Assembly: GCF_000721235.1 (NCBI RefSeq)
Contig: NZ_JOFH01000007.1
Location: 1 to 64,000 of the forward strand
Source: Streptomyces olivaceus
GTDB lineage: Bacteria; Actinomycetota; Actinomycetes; Streptomycetales; Streptomycetaceae
Reading direction: 5' to 3'
Length of the DNA stretch: 64,000 nucleotides
Shown: positions 1 to 8,469 of the stretch, in pieces
Layout of the letters: each line of letters opens with the position of its first letter
Numbering within the stretch: the stretch's first letter is position 1
Notes under the pieces: model-generated
What the model was told of the DNA's origin: nothing
Seen by the model: only the letters and a program-made list of their open reading frames with translations
Databases searched by the model: none
Translations under genes and position numbers: made by a program

Positions 1-1
1 C

Positions 2-763
2 GAGGCCCACGGTCTCAAGCAGGGCCAGCTCGGCGACATCATCTTCTGCACGGGCTCGCTGATCGGCCAGATCGAGACCACGAAGAAGGTCCCGACCCGC
101 GACTTCTCCGAGCGCGTGGACGCCGCCCTGGGCACGGACGGCCTCTTCTCCCGCCTGATCGGCCTGGTCCTGCGCAGCCAACTCCCCACGTGGTTCCAGC
201 CGTACGCGGACATGGAGGCACGGGCGACGTACATCTCCACGTACCAGGCGCAGCTGGTCTACGGGTTGCTGCAGACGAAGGAGTACGCGCGGGCGGTCCT
301 CAGCGTGGAAGGCGGCAACGTGAGCGAGATGATCGCCGCCCGCATGGAACGCCAGCGCATCCTCCAGCGCGACCAACCACCCGCACTGTGGGTCGTCCTG
401 GACGAGGCCGCTCTGCTGCGGGAGATCGGCGGACGGGACGTCATGCGCGGGCAGCTCGCGCACCTGTTGTCCTTCGCTGCCGCCCCCTGGGTCCGGATCC
501 AGGTCCTCCCCCTTGCCACGGGCCAACACGCAGGCATGATGGGGACGTTCACGCTACTCAGGTTCGACTCCGATCCTGATGTCTTCTACAAGGACGGTTA
601 CGACCAAGGTCACATGACCGCCAGTACGGACGTGATCAAGGAGCGATCGTTCGGCTACGCTCGACTACAAGCCTCAGCCCTCTCCCCCGAAGGCTCGGCG
701 AGCCTGATCGCCCGCGTGATGGAGGAACGCTATGCGGACCCACACAGCACTGAGCAACGTTGA
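2..763 (+). CDS. Helix-turn-helix regulator with DUF5753 domain (5' end cut off)
   Basis: The reading frame is open from the first complete codon of the window, so the N-terminal DNA-binding helices lie outside it. The visible 253 codons start in what looks like the end of an XRE-type helix-turn-helix domain. They continue into a DUF5753 domain with its usual hallmarks: WFQPYADMEARA, YQAQLVYGLLQTKEYARA, and DEAALLREIGG followed by IQVLPLATGQHAGMMG. In Streptomyces such regulators are nearly always followed by a DUF397 gene, and that is the case here with a 32-nt overlap. Known pairs of this type act in development or antibiotic control. The specific target of this one is unknown. Confidence 0.9.
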   Translation, partial: EAHGLKQGQLGDIIFCTGSLIGQIETTKKVPTRDFSERVDAALGTDGLFSRLIGLVLRSQLPTWFQPYADMEARATYISTYQAQLVYGLLQTKEYARAVLSVEGGNVSEMIAARMERQRILQRDQPPALWVVLDEAALLREIGGRDVMRGQLAHLLSFAAAPWVRIQVLPLATGQHAGMMGTFTLLRFDSDPDVFYKDGYDQGHMTASTDVIKERSFGYARLQASALSPEGSASLIARVMEERYADPHSTEQR

Positions 764-929
764 GTGGCGCAAGTCCAGTTACAGCGGAAGCAACGGCGGC
801 GAATGCGTCGAGGTCGCCGACGACTGCTCCGCCGGATCCGTCCCCGTGCGGGACAGCAAGGCGCCGTCCGGTCCGATAGTCACCGTCAGCGCCCCCGCCT
901 GGCAGGCGTTCGTCGACGGTCTGCGGTAG
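732..929 (+). CDS. DUF397 domain protein, partner of the upstream regulator
   Basis: A 65-residue protein carrying the DUF397 signature: WRKSSYSGSNGGECVEVA, then VPVRDSK and a C-terminal W-x-x-FVDGLR. The ATG overlaps the end of the upstream regulator by 32 nt. It has its own strong ribosome site, GGAGG at 721–725, six bases before the start, so the two genes are almost certainly co-translated. Proteins of this family are thought to act as small antagonists or partners of the adjacent DUF5753 regulator. No membrane segment or signal peptide is visible. Confidence 0.9.
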   Translation: MRTHTALSNVEWRKSSYSGSNGGECVEVADDCSAGSVPVRDSKAPSGPIVTVSAPAWQAFVDGLR

Positions 930-1054
930 CAGCGCAGAACCGCGTCGACCGAGAGCCACGCATGGGAGAACGATCTGGTCAACCTCCCCCGGTCGATCCT
1001 CTCCATCCTTCACGACATCACCACAGGTGGAGCTCGGGAGTCGCACGTAATCAT

Positions 1055-1075
1055 CACGACTTCCCCATAGTCGTG
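1055..1075. promoter_or_regulatory. Inverted repeat in the 357-bp gap before the toxin gene
   Basis: CACGACT and AGTCGTG form perfect 7-bp arms around a 7-base loop. A second, weaker inverted pair (TCACG…CGTGA) lies about 15 bases downstream. There is no T-run, so an operator is as likely as a terminator for the DUF397 gene. I see no gene in 930–1286. Confidence 0.35.
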
Positions 1076-1286
1076 TTCCGGTCAGACGCTGGTCACGATC
1101 TTGTGGCGTGATCATGACGCATGCCTACAGTGACCCGCCACGCCGAGCGGAGTAGGCCCCGCCGCCGGCGCGTGGTCACAGGGCGGCCGGGAACCGTCGC
1201 AGGCGTGGGGACGGATTTCGTCGTGCCTTCCATCCCTTCGTCCAGGGCGTTTTCGTCCGCATCCGTCTTCGACGAAGGATGCTCCA

Positions 1287-4200
1287 GTGCGTCTCAGACG
1301 TGCCCACAGACCATCTGACGACTCGCCCGGCAGACCCGGCGCCCGGCGACTGCGTACCGTCTCCCTGCCTCTCGTACCGCTGACGGTGATAGGCGCCGTA
1401 CTCGCCGGACTGCTCGGCCCCGAACCCCCTTCCGGCGGTCCCCTGCTCGGCACCGACACAGTCGCCGACAGTTACGACGGCTTCGACGCCGATGCCGCCG
1501 AGCAACTGCGCCAGGACCAGTGCCTGATGTCCGACTCTCTGCGGCTCGGCGGCCCGCAGATGCACACCCTGGCGCAGTACGCGCTGGACTGGACGCCGGA
1601 ACAGCTGCGTCTCGCAGCCGACCGCGAGTACTGGACCGACACACCCCTGGCGGCAGCGTTCCAGAAGGACAAGACCGCCTTCGCCCAGAACAGCAACACG
1701 CTCGGCACACGTGTGGACGCCTGGCAGCAGCCTTTGGACGGGTTGTCGTACCCGGGCAACTTCACCTCCGAGGCCGACTTCTACTGGCCGCCCGGAGTGC
1801 CTACCGGTGAGGACTTCTTCGGCCAGGTCGGCTACTCGGCGTGGGTCGGCGAACAGTACTGGAAGGACGAGAGCCTCTTCTACGACGATCCGACTCCGGT
1901 CGCCGACGAGGCGACCGTCCAGGCGGTGAAGAAGCTCGGCACCCCGCTCTACGGCGACCCCGACCCGTCCCTGCCGAGTGACGAGTGGCAGCAGGCGTAC
2001 GCCGAGAAGCAGGCATTCGACGAACTCGCCGACGGGTTCCAAGAGATGGGCGCGGACGATGCCCGGCTCTTCCTGTCGTCCGGTGGCTTCCCGCGTACCG
2101 CCCCTGAGCCCAACAGCCTGCCGTTCCGTCTTGCCGTCGAGGATCTGAAGACACGGTTCGCTGCCTGCGCGTGGCGCAACCCGCCCGACCCGAGCCGAGT
2201 GCTGGGCAAGGTGGTGGCAACGGCGTCGGCGGAGTGGCAGCAGGAGATCGCCGCGCAATCGGCCCAGCGCAACGAGATCATCGACGCCAACCGGTACGCG
2301 ACAGAGGCGCTGGCGACAGGTGCAAAGGCGCTCGGGGAGATGCTGGGCCAGTCCTGGACCGCGGACCACCTTGCCCGCTGGCAGGACTACTGGTCGCCGG
2401 GCGGCGCGGGCTGGATCGGGGACAGCCCGATGATCGTCCACATTCATGCAGCGTCCGACAAGTGTCTGGAAGTCGGGGGCCAGTCGAAGGCCGACGGCGC
2501 CGTGGTGCAGATGTACACCTGCAACGGTGGCGCCAACCAGAAGTGGCGGATCGACGGCAACGCGCTGGTGAACGTCAACTCCGGCAAGTGCCTGGACGTG
2601 CACCAGGACGGAACGGCCGACGGTACCCGTATCCAGCAGTGGACGTGCAAGCAGAACGGCGCCCAGAACTGGGAATTCACCCCCAACCGCACCACCCAGC
2701 TGCGCAACACGGGCAGCGGCAAGTGCCTTGATCTGCAGACGTACACCAACAGCCAGGACGCACGGCTGTGGGCCTGCACCGGCAAGGATCCGCAGAAGTT
2801 CGACATCGTGCCGTCCGGACACAACGGCACGGACGACCTCGCCTACCCGGCGCCGGTCCAGTTCGCTCAGGCCACCACGGGCGTCACCAATGCCCGGGCC
2901 AAGGCCGCGGAACAACTCAGTCTGATCGCACGACAGGCCCAGATCGCGGGCATGTCGGCAGCCGACTCCGACGAGTACTTGAAAGACGCCTACGCCATCG
3001 CCGACAGCGTGGGAGCTCCCCGGGGCCGGGCCCTGCTCATCGGTCAGCAGAAGGACCAGGTCACCAAGGCGTCCTCCGCCGCGCTGAACGCGATGCTCAA
3101 GGCCGGTGAAACCGCGTTGGCCGCCACCAAGGCATCCGCCGGCGACAGCGAGACGATCGCCGCGCGGGCGGTGGCACAGGCTGCCGGAACCCAGGCCGCT
3201 TTCCGCACCGCAGCCGCCCAGGCCGCGAAAGAGCAGGCGAAGGCCGCGGCTGAAGCCGCCGGCGTCCAGGCGAGCAACGCCAAGGCCGCCCGCAACACCG
3301 CCAAGACCAAACTCACCGAAACCAAGAACGCCGAGGCCGATGCGAAGGCCGCCGCGGCCACCGCACATGCCGAACGGCTCGCCGCGGAGAAGGAGGAGGC
3401 CACCGCCGAGGCGGAGAAGGAGACCGCCGCTCAGAAGCAGGCCGAAGCCGCCCAGCACAAGACCAACGCCCAGAAACGCGCGACCGAGGCCGAGGACGCC
3501 AAGGACCGCGCGGAGACCGCCGACACCACCGCCACCGAGAAGCGCAAGGGCGCGGAGGCCGCTCGCGACAAGGCGAAGGCCCTCCGCGACGACGCCTGGG
3601 ACGCCGAGCAGAAGGCCGACGCCGCACGCGCCAAGGCTGACGCCAAAGAGGCGTACGCTCAGGCCGCCGAGGCCGACGACAACGCGCAGGAAGCCCGCAA
3701 GGCCGCCAACGAGGCCGATGCAGCCGCCGACGACGCGGAGACGGCGGCCGTCGCCGCACGGTCCGAGGCCGACAAGGCAACTCAAGCAGCGGCGGATGCC
3801 GACGCTGCGGCCACCCGCGCCGAGGCCGCAGCCAAGCGGGCCCGAGCCAACTCCGACAACGCCCAGGCTGCCAAGTTGACCGCCGACGCTGCGGTCAGGA
3901 CGGCGACCAGTTCGGCGGCGGACGCGATCAAGGCGTCCAAGACCGCCGCGACGGCTGCCCGTACAGCAGTGGCACTGGCCGACGGGGCCGAGCAGGACGC
4001 CGCCGACGCCCAGAAAGAGGCGGACGCGGCCAAGGCCGAAGCGGCCACCGCGCTCAACGGCGCCAACGAGGCCACCGGCTATGCCTACACCACCGCCCAG
4101 GCGGCAGTGGACGCCGGCAACTCGGCCGCGCAGGTCGCCGCGCCGGCGAACGACGCCATCCAGCTCGGATCGCCGTACGTCACCACCGACTCGGCCGCCG

Positions 4201-5855
4201 GTCTCGCCGTACTGACCGGACAGTCGTCGAAAACGATCGCCGAGCAGCAGCAGGCGGTGGCCGAAGCGCACGCGCAGAACGCGGAGGAGTCAGCCGCCCA
4301 GGCGCAGAGCGTGGCCAACGCCGCCGGCGGTGACGCCAAGGCCGCCTACACGCTGGCCGCCGAGGCTCTCGGCTACGCGGCGGACGCGCGCAAGTCCGCC
4401 AAGGAAGCCCTGGGCTATTCGGCCGAGGCCGCCTCGTACGCCGCCCAGGCGGCGCAGTCACTCACCCGCACGATCGCCCACGACAACCAGGCCGCCAAGG
4501 ACGCGGCAGCGGCCGACAGCGCGGCCGGACGGGCCGAAGGCCACGCCAAGGACGCCCGCGACTCCGCCGACGAGGCCGCTCTGGACGCCGAGGCCGCCCG
4601 AGCCGCCGCGACCGAGGCGGAACAGGCAGCCAAGGACGCCCGGGACGCGGCGGACCACGCCGCCACCGAAGCAGCGGCGGCGGAGGAGGCCGCCAAGGAC
4701 GCCCAGAAGTACGCCGAATCCGCCCAACAGGCAGCCGACCAGGCGGAGAAGGAGGCGAACGCAGGACAGATCGAGAAGGGAACCGTCGTCGACCAGACCG
4801 GTGCCCCGATCGGCGACATGTTCTACGTCGTCGATCACATCGAGAAGGTCGGCGCCCCCAAGGTTGTGAGGCAGTCGGACGGCTGCGAGGGCTTCATCGA
4901 CCAGCTCTTCTACGACGGCGACTGCACGATCACGACGAAGATCGGGTTCAAGGCGGTCCTCGACCTGTACCTGTGCACCGCGCAGGATCTGGACCTGTCC
5001 CGGTTCACGTGCCCCTCCGGCGCGACGGTCTACCTCGGTCAGCACTCGACCAAGGAACTGTCCACCGAGGTCACGCACACCATCACGATTGCCGAGTACC
5101 AGCAGGGCGTCGACCCGATCGACATCCTCTTCGGCAGCTGGATCAGATGCGCCCAGAAAATCACCCCGGGCGGCGGGAACGGCAGTTGGGGAGGCTGCGC
5201 CTGGGCCGCCGTGGACGTCGCGAGTCTGTTCGCGGGCAAGATCCTGCGGCCCATCGCGGACGCGGTCACTGCCCTGGACGCGTCCGTCAAGACCGGCCTC
5301 GGCTTCGCCGACGCCTGGAAGGGGCTGCGCACGCTGGGCCTCCCTGCGGATGCCGCGTTCCAGATCGGGCTCAAGGGACTCGATGGATTCGTCAAGACCT
5401 GCAGACGAACGACCGTCAGGATATTGGCAGCCTCCGCGTCTGGAAGTGGATGCGAAGGCATCATTGCCTACGCCAGCACAGAGCTGAGCCGCACGGCCTA
5501 CAAGGCCAGAGCAGCCTCTACGTTTCCCCCAGGGCGGAACGTAGCTGTCGCACGGGTTCCAGGCTGGAATGACCCCCAGACTGCTGACCTGGTCGTCGGC
5601 TTCAGCAAGGGGGAGGGATACCACTCGGAGAACCATATACTTGATCAATTGGCCGACCGGAATGTCTCGCCGACCAAGATCACAGAGGTTTACAGCGAGC
5701 GTCAGCCCTGCTCGGCTTGCGGGCCTCTCCTGGAGGATGTCCTCACACCGGGGACTCCGGTCAACTGGTCGGTTCCGTGGGGCGATGACGCGATGTTGAA
5801 GCAAGCCGCCAACGAGCTTCTCAAAAAGATGATCAAGGATGCGGGCGGCGTCTGA
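1287..5855 (+). CDS. Large secreted polymorphic toxin: ricin lectin, Ala-rich coiled coil, C-terminal deaminase
   Basis: A 1522-residue protein starting at GTG 1287, with GAAGGA eight bases upstream. Residues 1–50 have a basic stretch and one hydrophobic segment, as in a signal peptide or anchor. Residues about 378–510 form a ricin B-type lectin trefoil with three KCLEV/KCLDV/KCLDL and Q-x-W style repeats. Residues about 525–1160 are a very long Ala/Lys/Glu-rich coiled coil. A cysteine-containing, partly hydrophobic linker follows. The last ~110 residues carry YHSENHILDQL (H1446, E1448) and YSERQPCSACG (C1475, C1478), the zinc and catalytic motifs of the deaminase superfamily, closest to the XOO_2897-like nucleic-acid deaminase toxins. 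GC falls toward the 3' end, as is common for exchanged toxin tips. The substrate (nucleotide, RNA or DNA) cannot be told from sequence. Confidence 0.82.
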   Translation: MRLRRAHRPSDDSPGRPGARRLRTVSLPLVPLTVIGAVLAGLLGPEPPSGGPLLGTDTVADSYDGFDADAAEQLRQDQCLMSDSLRLGGPQMHTLAQYALDWTPEQLRLAADREYWTDTPLAAAFQKDKTAFAQNSNTLGTRVDAWQQPLDGLSYPGNFTSEADFYWPPGVPTGEDFFGQVGYSAWVGEQYWKDESLFYDDPTPVADEATVQAVKKLGTPLYGDPDPSLPSDEWQQAYAEKQAFDELADGFQEMGADDARLFLSSGGFPRTAPEPNSLPFRLAVEDLKTRFAACAWRNPPDPSRVLGKVVATASAEWQQEIAAQSAQRNEIIDANRYATEALATGAKALGEMLGQSWTADHLARWQDYWSPGGAGWIGDSPMIVHIHAASDKCLEVGGQSKADGAVVQMYTCNGGANQKWRIDGNALVNVNSGKCLDVHQDGTADGTRIQQWTCKQNGAQNWEFTPNRTTQLRNTGSGKCLDLQTYTNSQDARLWACTGKDPQKFDIVPSGHNGTDDLAYPAPVQFAQATTGVTNARAKAAEQLSLIARQAQIAGMSAADSDEYLKDAYAIADSVGAPRGRALLIGQQKDQVTKASSAALNAMLKAGETALAATKASAGDSETIAARAVAQAAGTQAAFRTAAAQAAKEQAKAAAEAAGVQASNAKAARNTAKTKLTETKNAEADAKAAAATAHAERLAAEKEEATAEAEKETAAQKQAEAAQHKTNAQKRATEAEDAKDRAETADTTATEKRKGAEAARDKAKALRDDAWDAEQKADAARAKADAKEAYAQAAEADDNAQEARKAANEADAAADDAETAAVAARSEADKATQAAADADAAATRAEAAAKRARANSDNAQAAKLTADAAVRTATSSAADAIKASKTAATAARTAVALADGAEQDAADAQKEADAAKAEAATALNGANEATGYAYTTAQAAVDAGNSAAQVAAPANDAIQLGSPYVTTDSAAGLAVLTGQSSKTIAEQQQAVAEAHAQNAEESAAQAQSVANAAGGDAKAAYTLAAEALGYAADARKSAKEALGYSAEAASYAAQAAQSLTRTIAHDNQAAKDAAAADSAAGRAEGHAKDARDSADEAALDAEAARAAATEAEQAAKDARDAADHAATEAAAAEEAAKDAQKYAESAQQAADQAEKEANAGQIEKGTVVDQTGAPIGDMFYVVDHIEKVGAPKVVRQSDGCEGFIDQLFYDGDCTITTKIGFKAVLDLYLCTAQDLDLSRFTCPSGATVYLGQHSTKELSTEVTHTITIAEYQQGVDPIDILFGSWIRCAQKITPGGGNGSWGGCAWAAVDVASLFAGKILRPIADAVTALDASVKTGLGFADAWKGLRTLGLPADAAFQIGLKGLDGFVKTCRRTTVRILAASASGSGCEGIIAYASTELSRTAYKARAASTFPPGRNVAVARVPGWNDPQTADLVVGFSKGEGYHSENHILDQLADRNVSPTKITEVYSERQPCSACGPLLEDVLTPGTPVNWSVPWGDDAMLKQAANELLKKMIKDAGGV

Positions 5856-5871
5856 CCAAGAGAAGCCCTGA

Positions 5872-5917
5872 GGGGTGCGGTGGGTGCCGAAGCAGCAAGC
5901 AGCACCCACCGCACCCC
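5872..5917 (+). terminator. Strong hairpin between toxin and putative immunity gene
   Basis: A 16-bp perfect stem (GGGGTGCGGTGGGTGC and its complement) encloses a 14-base loop, starting 17 bases after the toxin stop codon. No clear T-run follows, as is common for Streptomyces terminators. It could end or attenuate toxin transcription before the next gene. Confidence 0.7.
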
Positions 5918-5946
5918 ATCCGCTGACTCAATGGAAAGGTGACACA

Positions 5947-6339
5947 GTGAGCGATTACGGCTATCCACACGCTTCGGAGGATGTGCTGGAGGAGCGAAAC
6001 CGAATCGCCGACCGCACATATGCGGAACTGCGCAGGGCGGGCCTCCCAGCCCATCGTTGGAAACGCGATGCGAATGAGTCACCCGGAGCAGAAGTCACCG
6101 TTGACCCGGGAGAGGACTCAGCAGGAGGGGTCGTCGTGACCTGGACAGCCGATTTCGGACCAGCTCTCGCTGAGAGCCTACTCAGCGGAGATCTACAGGC
6201 ACCGGTGATCCGACAGAATGGAGCCGTGGCTCGCCACATGCAGGAAGCCATCATCGGGATCCTCAAAGCCGCAGGGCTTGAAGCCACCATCAGCGGAGAC
6301 GACATGAATCCACTGGCGGTACGTGTTGCTTCGAGGTAG
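5947..6339 (+). CDS. Putative immunity protein for the deaminase toxin
   Basis: 130 residues from GTG 5947, preceded by GGAAAGG at a good distance. An upstream in-frame ATG at 5875 would lie inside the hairpin stem and has no ribosome site, so it was not used. The protein is soluble, with an acidic and helical N-terminus (ASEDVLEERNRIADRTYAEL) and a beta-rich middle (VVVTWTADFG). I recognise no family. The immunity call rests only on position: it is the first gene after a C-terminal toxin domain, on the same strand, short, and lower in GC than its surroundings. It could also be an unrelated hypothetical protein. Confidence 0.6.
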   Translation: MSDYGYPHASEDVLEERNRIADRTYAELRRAGLPAHRWKRDANESPGAEVTVDPGEDSAGGVVVTWTADFGPALAESLLSGDLQAPVIRQNGAVARHMQEAIIGILKAAGLEATISGDDMNPLAVRVASR

Positions 6340-6427
6340 CGGAGGAACCGGACGGGCACACGCGTACGGAAGTGCGGTACTCGTAGCAGGCCGTCTGCCC
6401 GCTGACGCGTCCGGTCACCGGGGGAGG

Positions 6428-7096
6428 TCACTGCCCCGCCATCTCCCACACCAGCACCTCGGCCCGCGTCACCGCCACCGCGTCCAGCGCCTCGGCGTCC
6501 GTGATCCGGGCCGCGTCCCCCGCGCCCAGCGTCTCCCCGCCCAGCGTCACCTCGCCGCGCACCACGTGGACGTACAGGTACGCCCCGTCCGGCACCGCCG
6601 TCCGTTCCCCCGGCGTCAGGCGGCGGACGTGGAGCATCGCGCCGGCCTGCGGGAGGGCGTACGGGGTGGAGTCGGCGATGCCGCGGACGATCTCGTAGGA
6701 CGGGTCGCCGCCGGGGTCGAGCGGGGCGAGCCACATCTGGACGAAGGTGAGGGGGACGGCGGCGTCGTTGCGTTCCACGTGGCGGACGCCGCCCGCGGAG
6801 CTGAGGCGCTGGACGTCGCCGGGGCGGACCAGCGTCTCGTGACCCGTGCTGTCGCGGTGGGTCAGTTCGCCCTCCACCACCCACGTGACGATCTCCGTGT
6901 GGCTGTGCGGGTGCTCGTCGAAGCCGGTGCCGGGGGCCAGGTGCTCCTCGTTGCAGGCGAGCAGCGCGCCGAAGCGGAGGTTGTCGGGATCGTAGTGGGG
7001 GCCGAAGGAGAAGGCGTGGCGGGAGGCGATCCCGGTTGCCGGATCACCGCCCGGATAGCGCTCGTCGGCGCGGCGTACGTCCATCACGTCGTTCAC
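6428..7096 (-). CDS. Pirin family protein
   Basis: A 222-residue bicupin of the pirin family, a usual length. The metal-binding residues of the N-terminal cupin are present as HPHSHTE (H62, H64) and GVRHVE (H106, E108), so an iron- or other metal-bound form is expected. Pirins range from quercetin dioxygenases to redox-sensing transcription cofactors, and the sequence does not show which this is. GTG 7096 is the longest start. ATG 7084 (MDVRRADERYPGG) is a reasonable alternative, since neither has a strong ribosome site. It is transcribed divergently from fasR, with 84 bp between them. Confidence 0.88.
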   Translation of the reverse strand: MNDVMDVRRADERYPGGDPATGIASRHAFSFGPHYDPDNLRFGALLACNEEHLAPGTGFDEHPHSHTEIVTWVVEGELTHRDSTGHETLVRPGDVQRLSSAGGVRHVERNDAAVPLTFVQMWLAPLDPGGDPSYEIVRGIADSTPYALPQAGAMLHVRRLTPGERTAVPDGAYLYVHVVRGEVTLGGETLGAGDAARITDAEALDAVAVTRAEVLVWEMAGQ

Positions 7097-7180
7097 CGTA
7101 GCCCCGGCGCGGCGCGGTTGTGCCGATCAGCACAGCCCCGGCCACACCCCCGCACGTCCTGATGAGGCAGTCTTGTCCCC

Positions 7181-8386
7181 GTGCCCGAACCCGAGACCGG
7201 CAGGCCCGACGCCCCCGCCCAGCCGCCCCACCCGCACACCGCGACCCTGAAGCGGCTGGAGCAGTCCTCCGGAACGCTCGCCGCGCAGGCCATCGCGCGC
7301 ATGGACGAGACGCTGCCGTGGTACCGGGCGATGCCACCGGAGAACCGCTCCTGGATCGGGCTGGTCGCCCAGGCCGGCATCGCCGCCTTCACCGAGTGGT
7401 TCCGGCAGCCGGACGCGCCCCAGGCCATCTCCACCGACGTCTTCGGCACCGCGCCCCGCGAGCTGACCCGGGCGATCACGCTGCGGCAGACCGTGGAGAT
7501 GGTGCGGACGACCATCGAGGTGATGGAGTCCGCGATCGACGAGGTCGCCGCGCCCGGCGACGAGTCGGTGCTGCGCGAGGCGCTGCTCGTGTACGCCCGG
7601 GAGATCGCCTTCGCGACCGCCCAGGTCTACGCGCAGGCCGCCGAGGCACGCGGTGCCTGGGACGCGCGGCTCGAGTCGCTGGTGGTGAACGCCGTGCTCA
7701 GCGGGGAGGCCGACGAGGGCGCCGTGTCGCGTGCGGCCGCGCTGGGGTGGAACTCGCCCGACCACGTGTGCGTCGTGCTGGGGACCGCACCCGACGGGGA
7801 CTCCGAGCTGACCGTGGAGGCCATCCGGCGCGCGGCCCGGCACGCCAAGCTCCAGGTGCTGACCGGGGTGCTCGGGGACCGGCTCGTGGTGATCGCCGGT
7901 GGTCGCGACGATCCGCTGGCGGTGGCGAAGTCGCTGATCGGGCCGTTCGCGCAGGGTGCGGTCGTGGCCGGGCCCGTGGTGCCGGACCTGCTGGCCGCGA
8001 CCCGGTCGGCGCAGGCCGCGGCGGCGGGGCTCAAGGCGTGCACGGCCTGGCAGGACGCGCCGCGGCCGGTCCTCGCCGACGATCTGCTGCCGGAGCGCGC
8101 GATCGCCTCCGACCCCTCGGCTCGTGAGCAGCTGGTGGAGGAGATCTACAGACCGCTTCAGGAGGCCGGGGCCGCGCTCCTGGAGACGCTCAGTGTCTAT
8201 CTGGAGCAGGCGAGCAGTCTGGAGGGCGCGGCCCGGATGCTCTTCGTTCACCCGAACACCGTGCGCTACCGGCTCCGACGTGTGACTGACGTCACCGGCT
8301 GGTCACCCTCTGATGTACGGTCTGCGTTCACTCTGCGGATCGCGCTCATCCTGGGGCGCCTGGCCGACGGAGACCCGCAAGTCTGA
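7181..8386 (+). CDS. fasR: FasR, PucR-type activator of the fatty-acid synthase operon
   Basis: A 401-residue protein with the PucR/CdaR layout: an N-terminal ligand-binding region, a middle GGDEF-like segment, and a C-terminal helix-turn-helix (residues about 340–395, LFVHPNTVRYRLRRVTDVTG). It lies 83 bp upstream of fabD. In S. coelicolor the protein in this position, FasR, is known to bind the fabD promoter and activate fabD-fabH-acpP-fabF transcription. The GTG start at 7181 gives the alignment expected for the family. An AT-rich inverted repeat immediately after the stop codon is a plausible binding site. Confidence 0.93.
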   Translation: MPEPETGRPDAPAQPPHPHTATLKRLEQSSGTLAAQAIARMDETLPWYRAMPPENRSWIGLVAQAGIAAFTEWFRQPDAPQAISTDVFGTAPRELTRAITLRQTVEMVRTTIEVMESAIDEVAAPGDESVLREALLVYAREIAFATAQVYAQAAEARGAWDARLESLVVNAVLSGEADEGAVSRAAALGWNSPDHVCVVLGTAPDGDSELTVEAIRRAARHAKLQVLTGVLGDRLVVIAGGRDDPLAVAKSLIGPFAQGAVVAGPVVPDLLAATRSAQAAAAGLKACTAWQDAPRPVLADDLLPERAIASDPSAREQLVEEIYRPLQEAGAALLETLSVYLEQASSLEGAARMLFVHPNTVRYRLRRVTDVTGWSPSDVRSAFTLRIALILGRLADGDPQV

Positions 8387-8388
8387 AC

Positions 8389-8409
8389 TTTTGTCGAGGG
8401 TCCACAAAA
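8389..8409. promoter_or_regulatory. Candidate FasR operator upstream of fabD
   Basis: TTTTGT and ACAAAA form perfect 6-bp arms around 9 bases, 60–80 bp before the fabD start. Such an AT-rich symmetric site is striking in DNA of about 72% GC, and it sits where FasR would have to bind to activate fabD. Confidence 0.6.
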
Positions 8410-8469
8410 CCCCCCGCTGTTCTTCGTCCCTGTCCCCACGGGCGGTCGTGACCGTCCTCAAGAGAGAGT

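Noticed and set aside
1176..4271. Long minus-strand open frame (about 1031 codons) opposite the toxin gene
   Set aside because: Composition is Gly/Arg/Leu-rich with no domain, and it mirrors the Ala-rich coiled coil on the other strand; it is a high-GC shadow.
4458..5909. Minus-strand open frame of 483 codons over the toxin C-terminus
   Set aside because: No recognisable motif, while the plus-strand deaminase motifs are clear; shadow frame.
5875..5946. Longer start (ATG 5875) for the putative immunity protein
   Set aside because: It begins within the hairpin stem without a ribosome site; GTG 5947 has GGAAAGG at the right distance.
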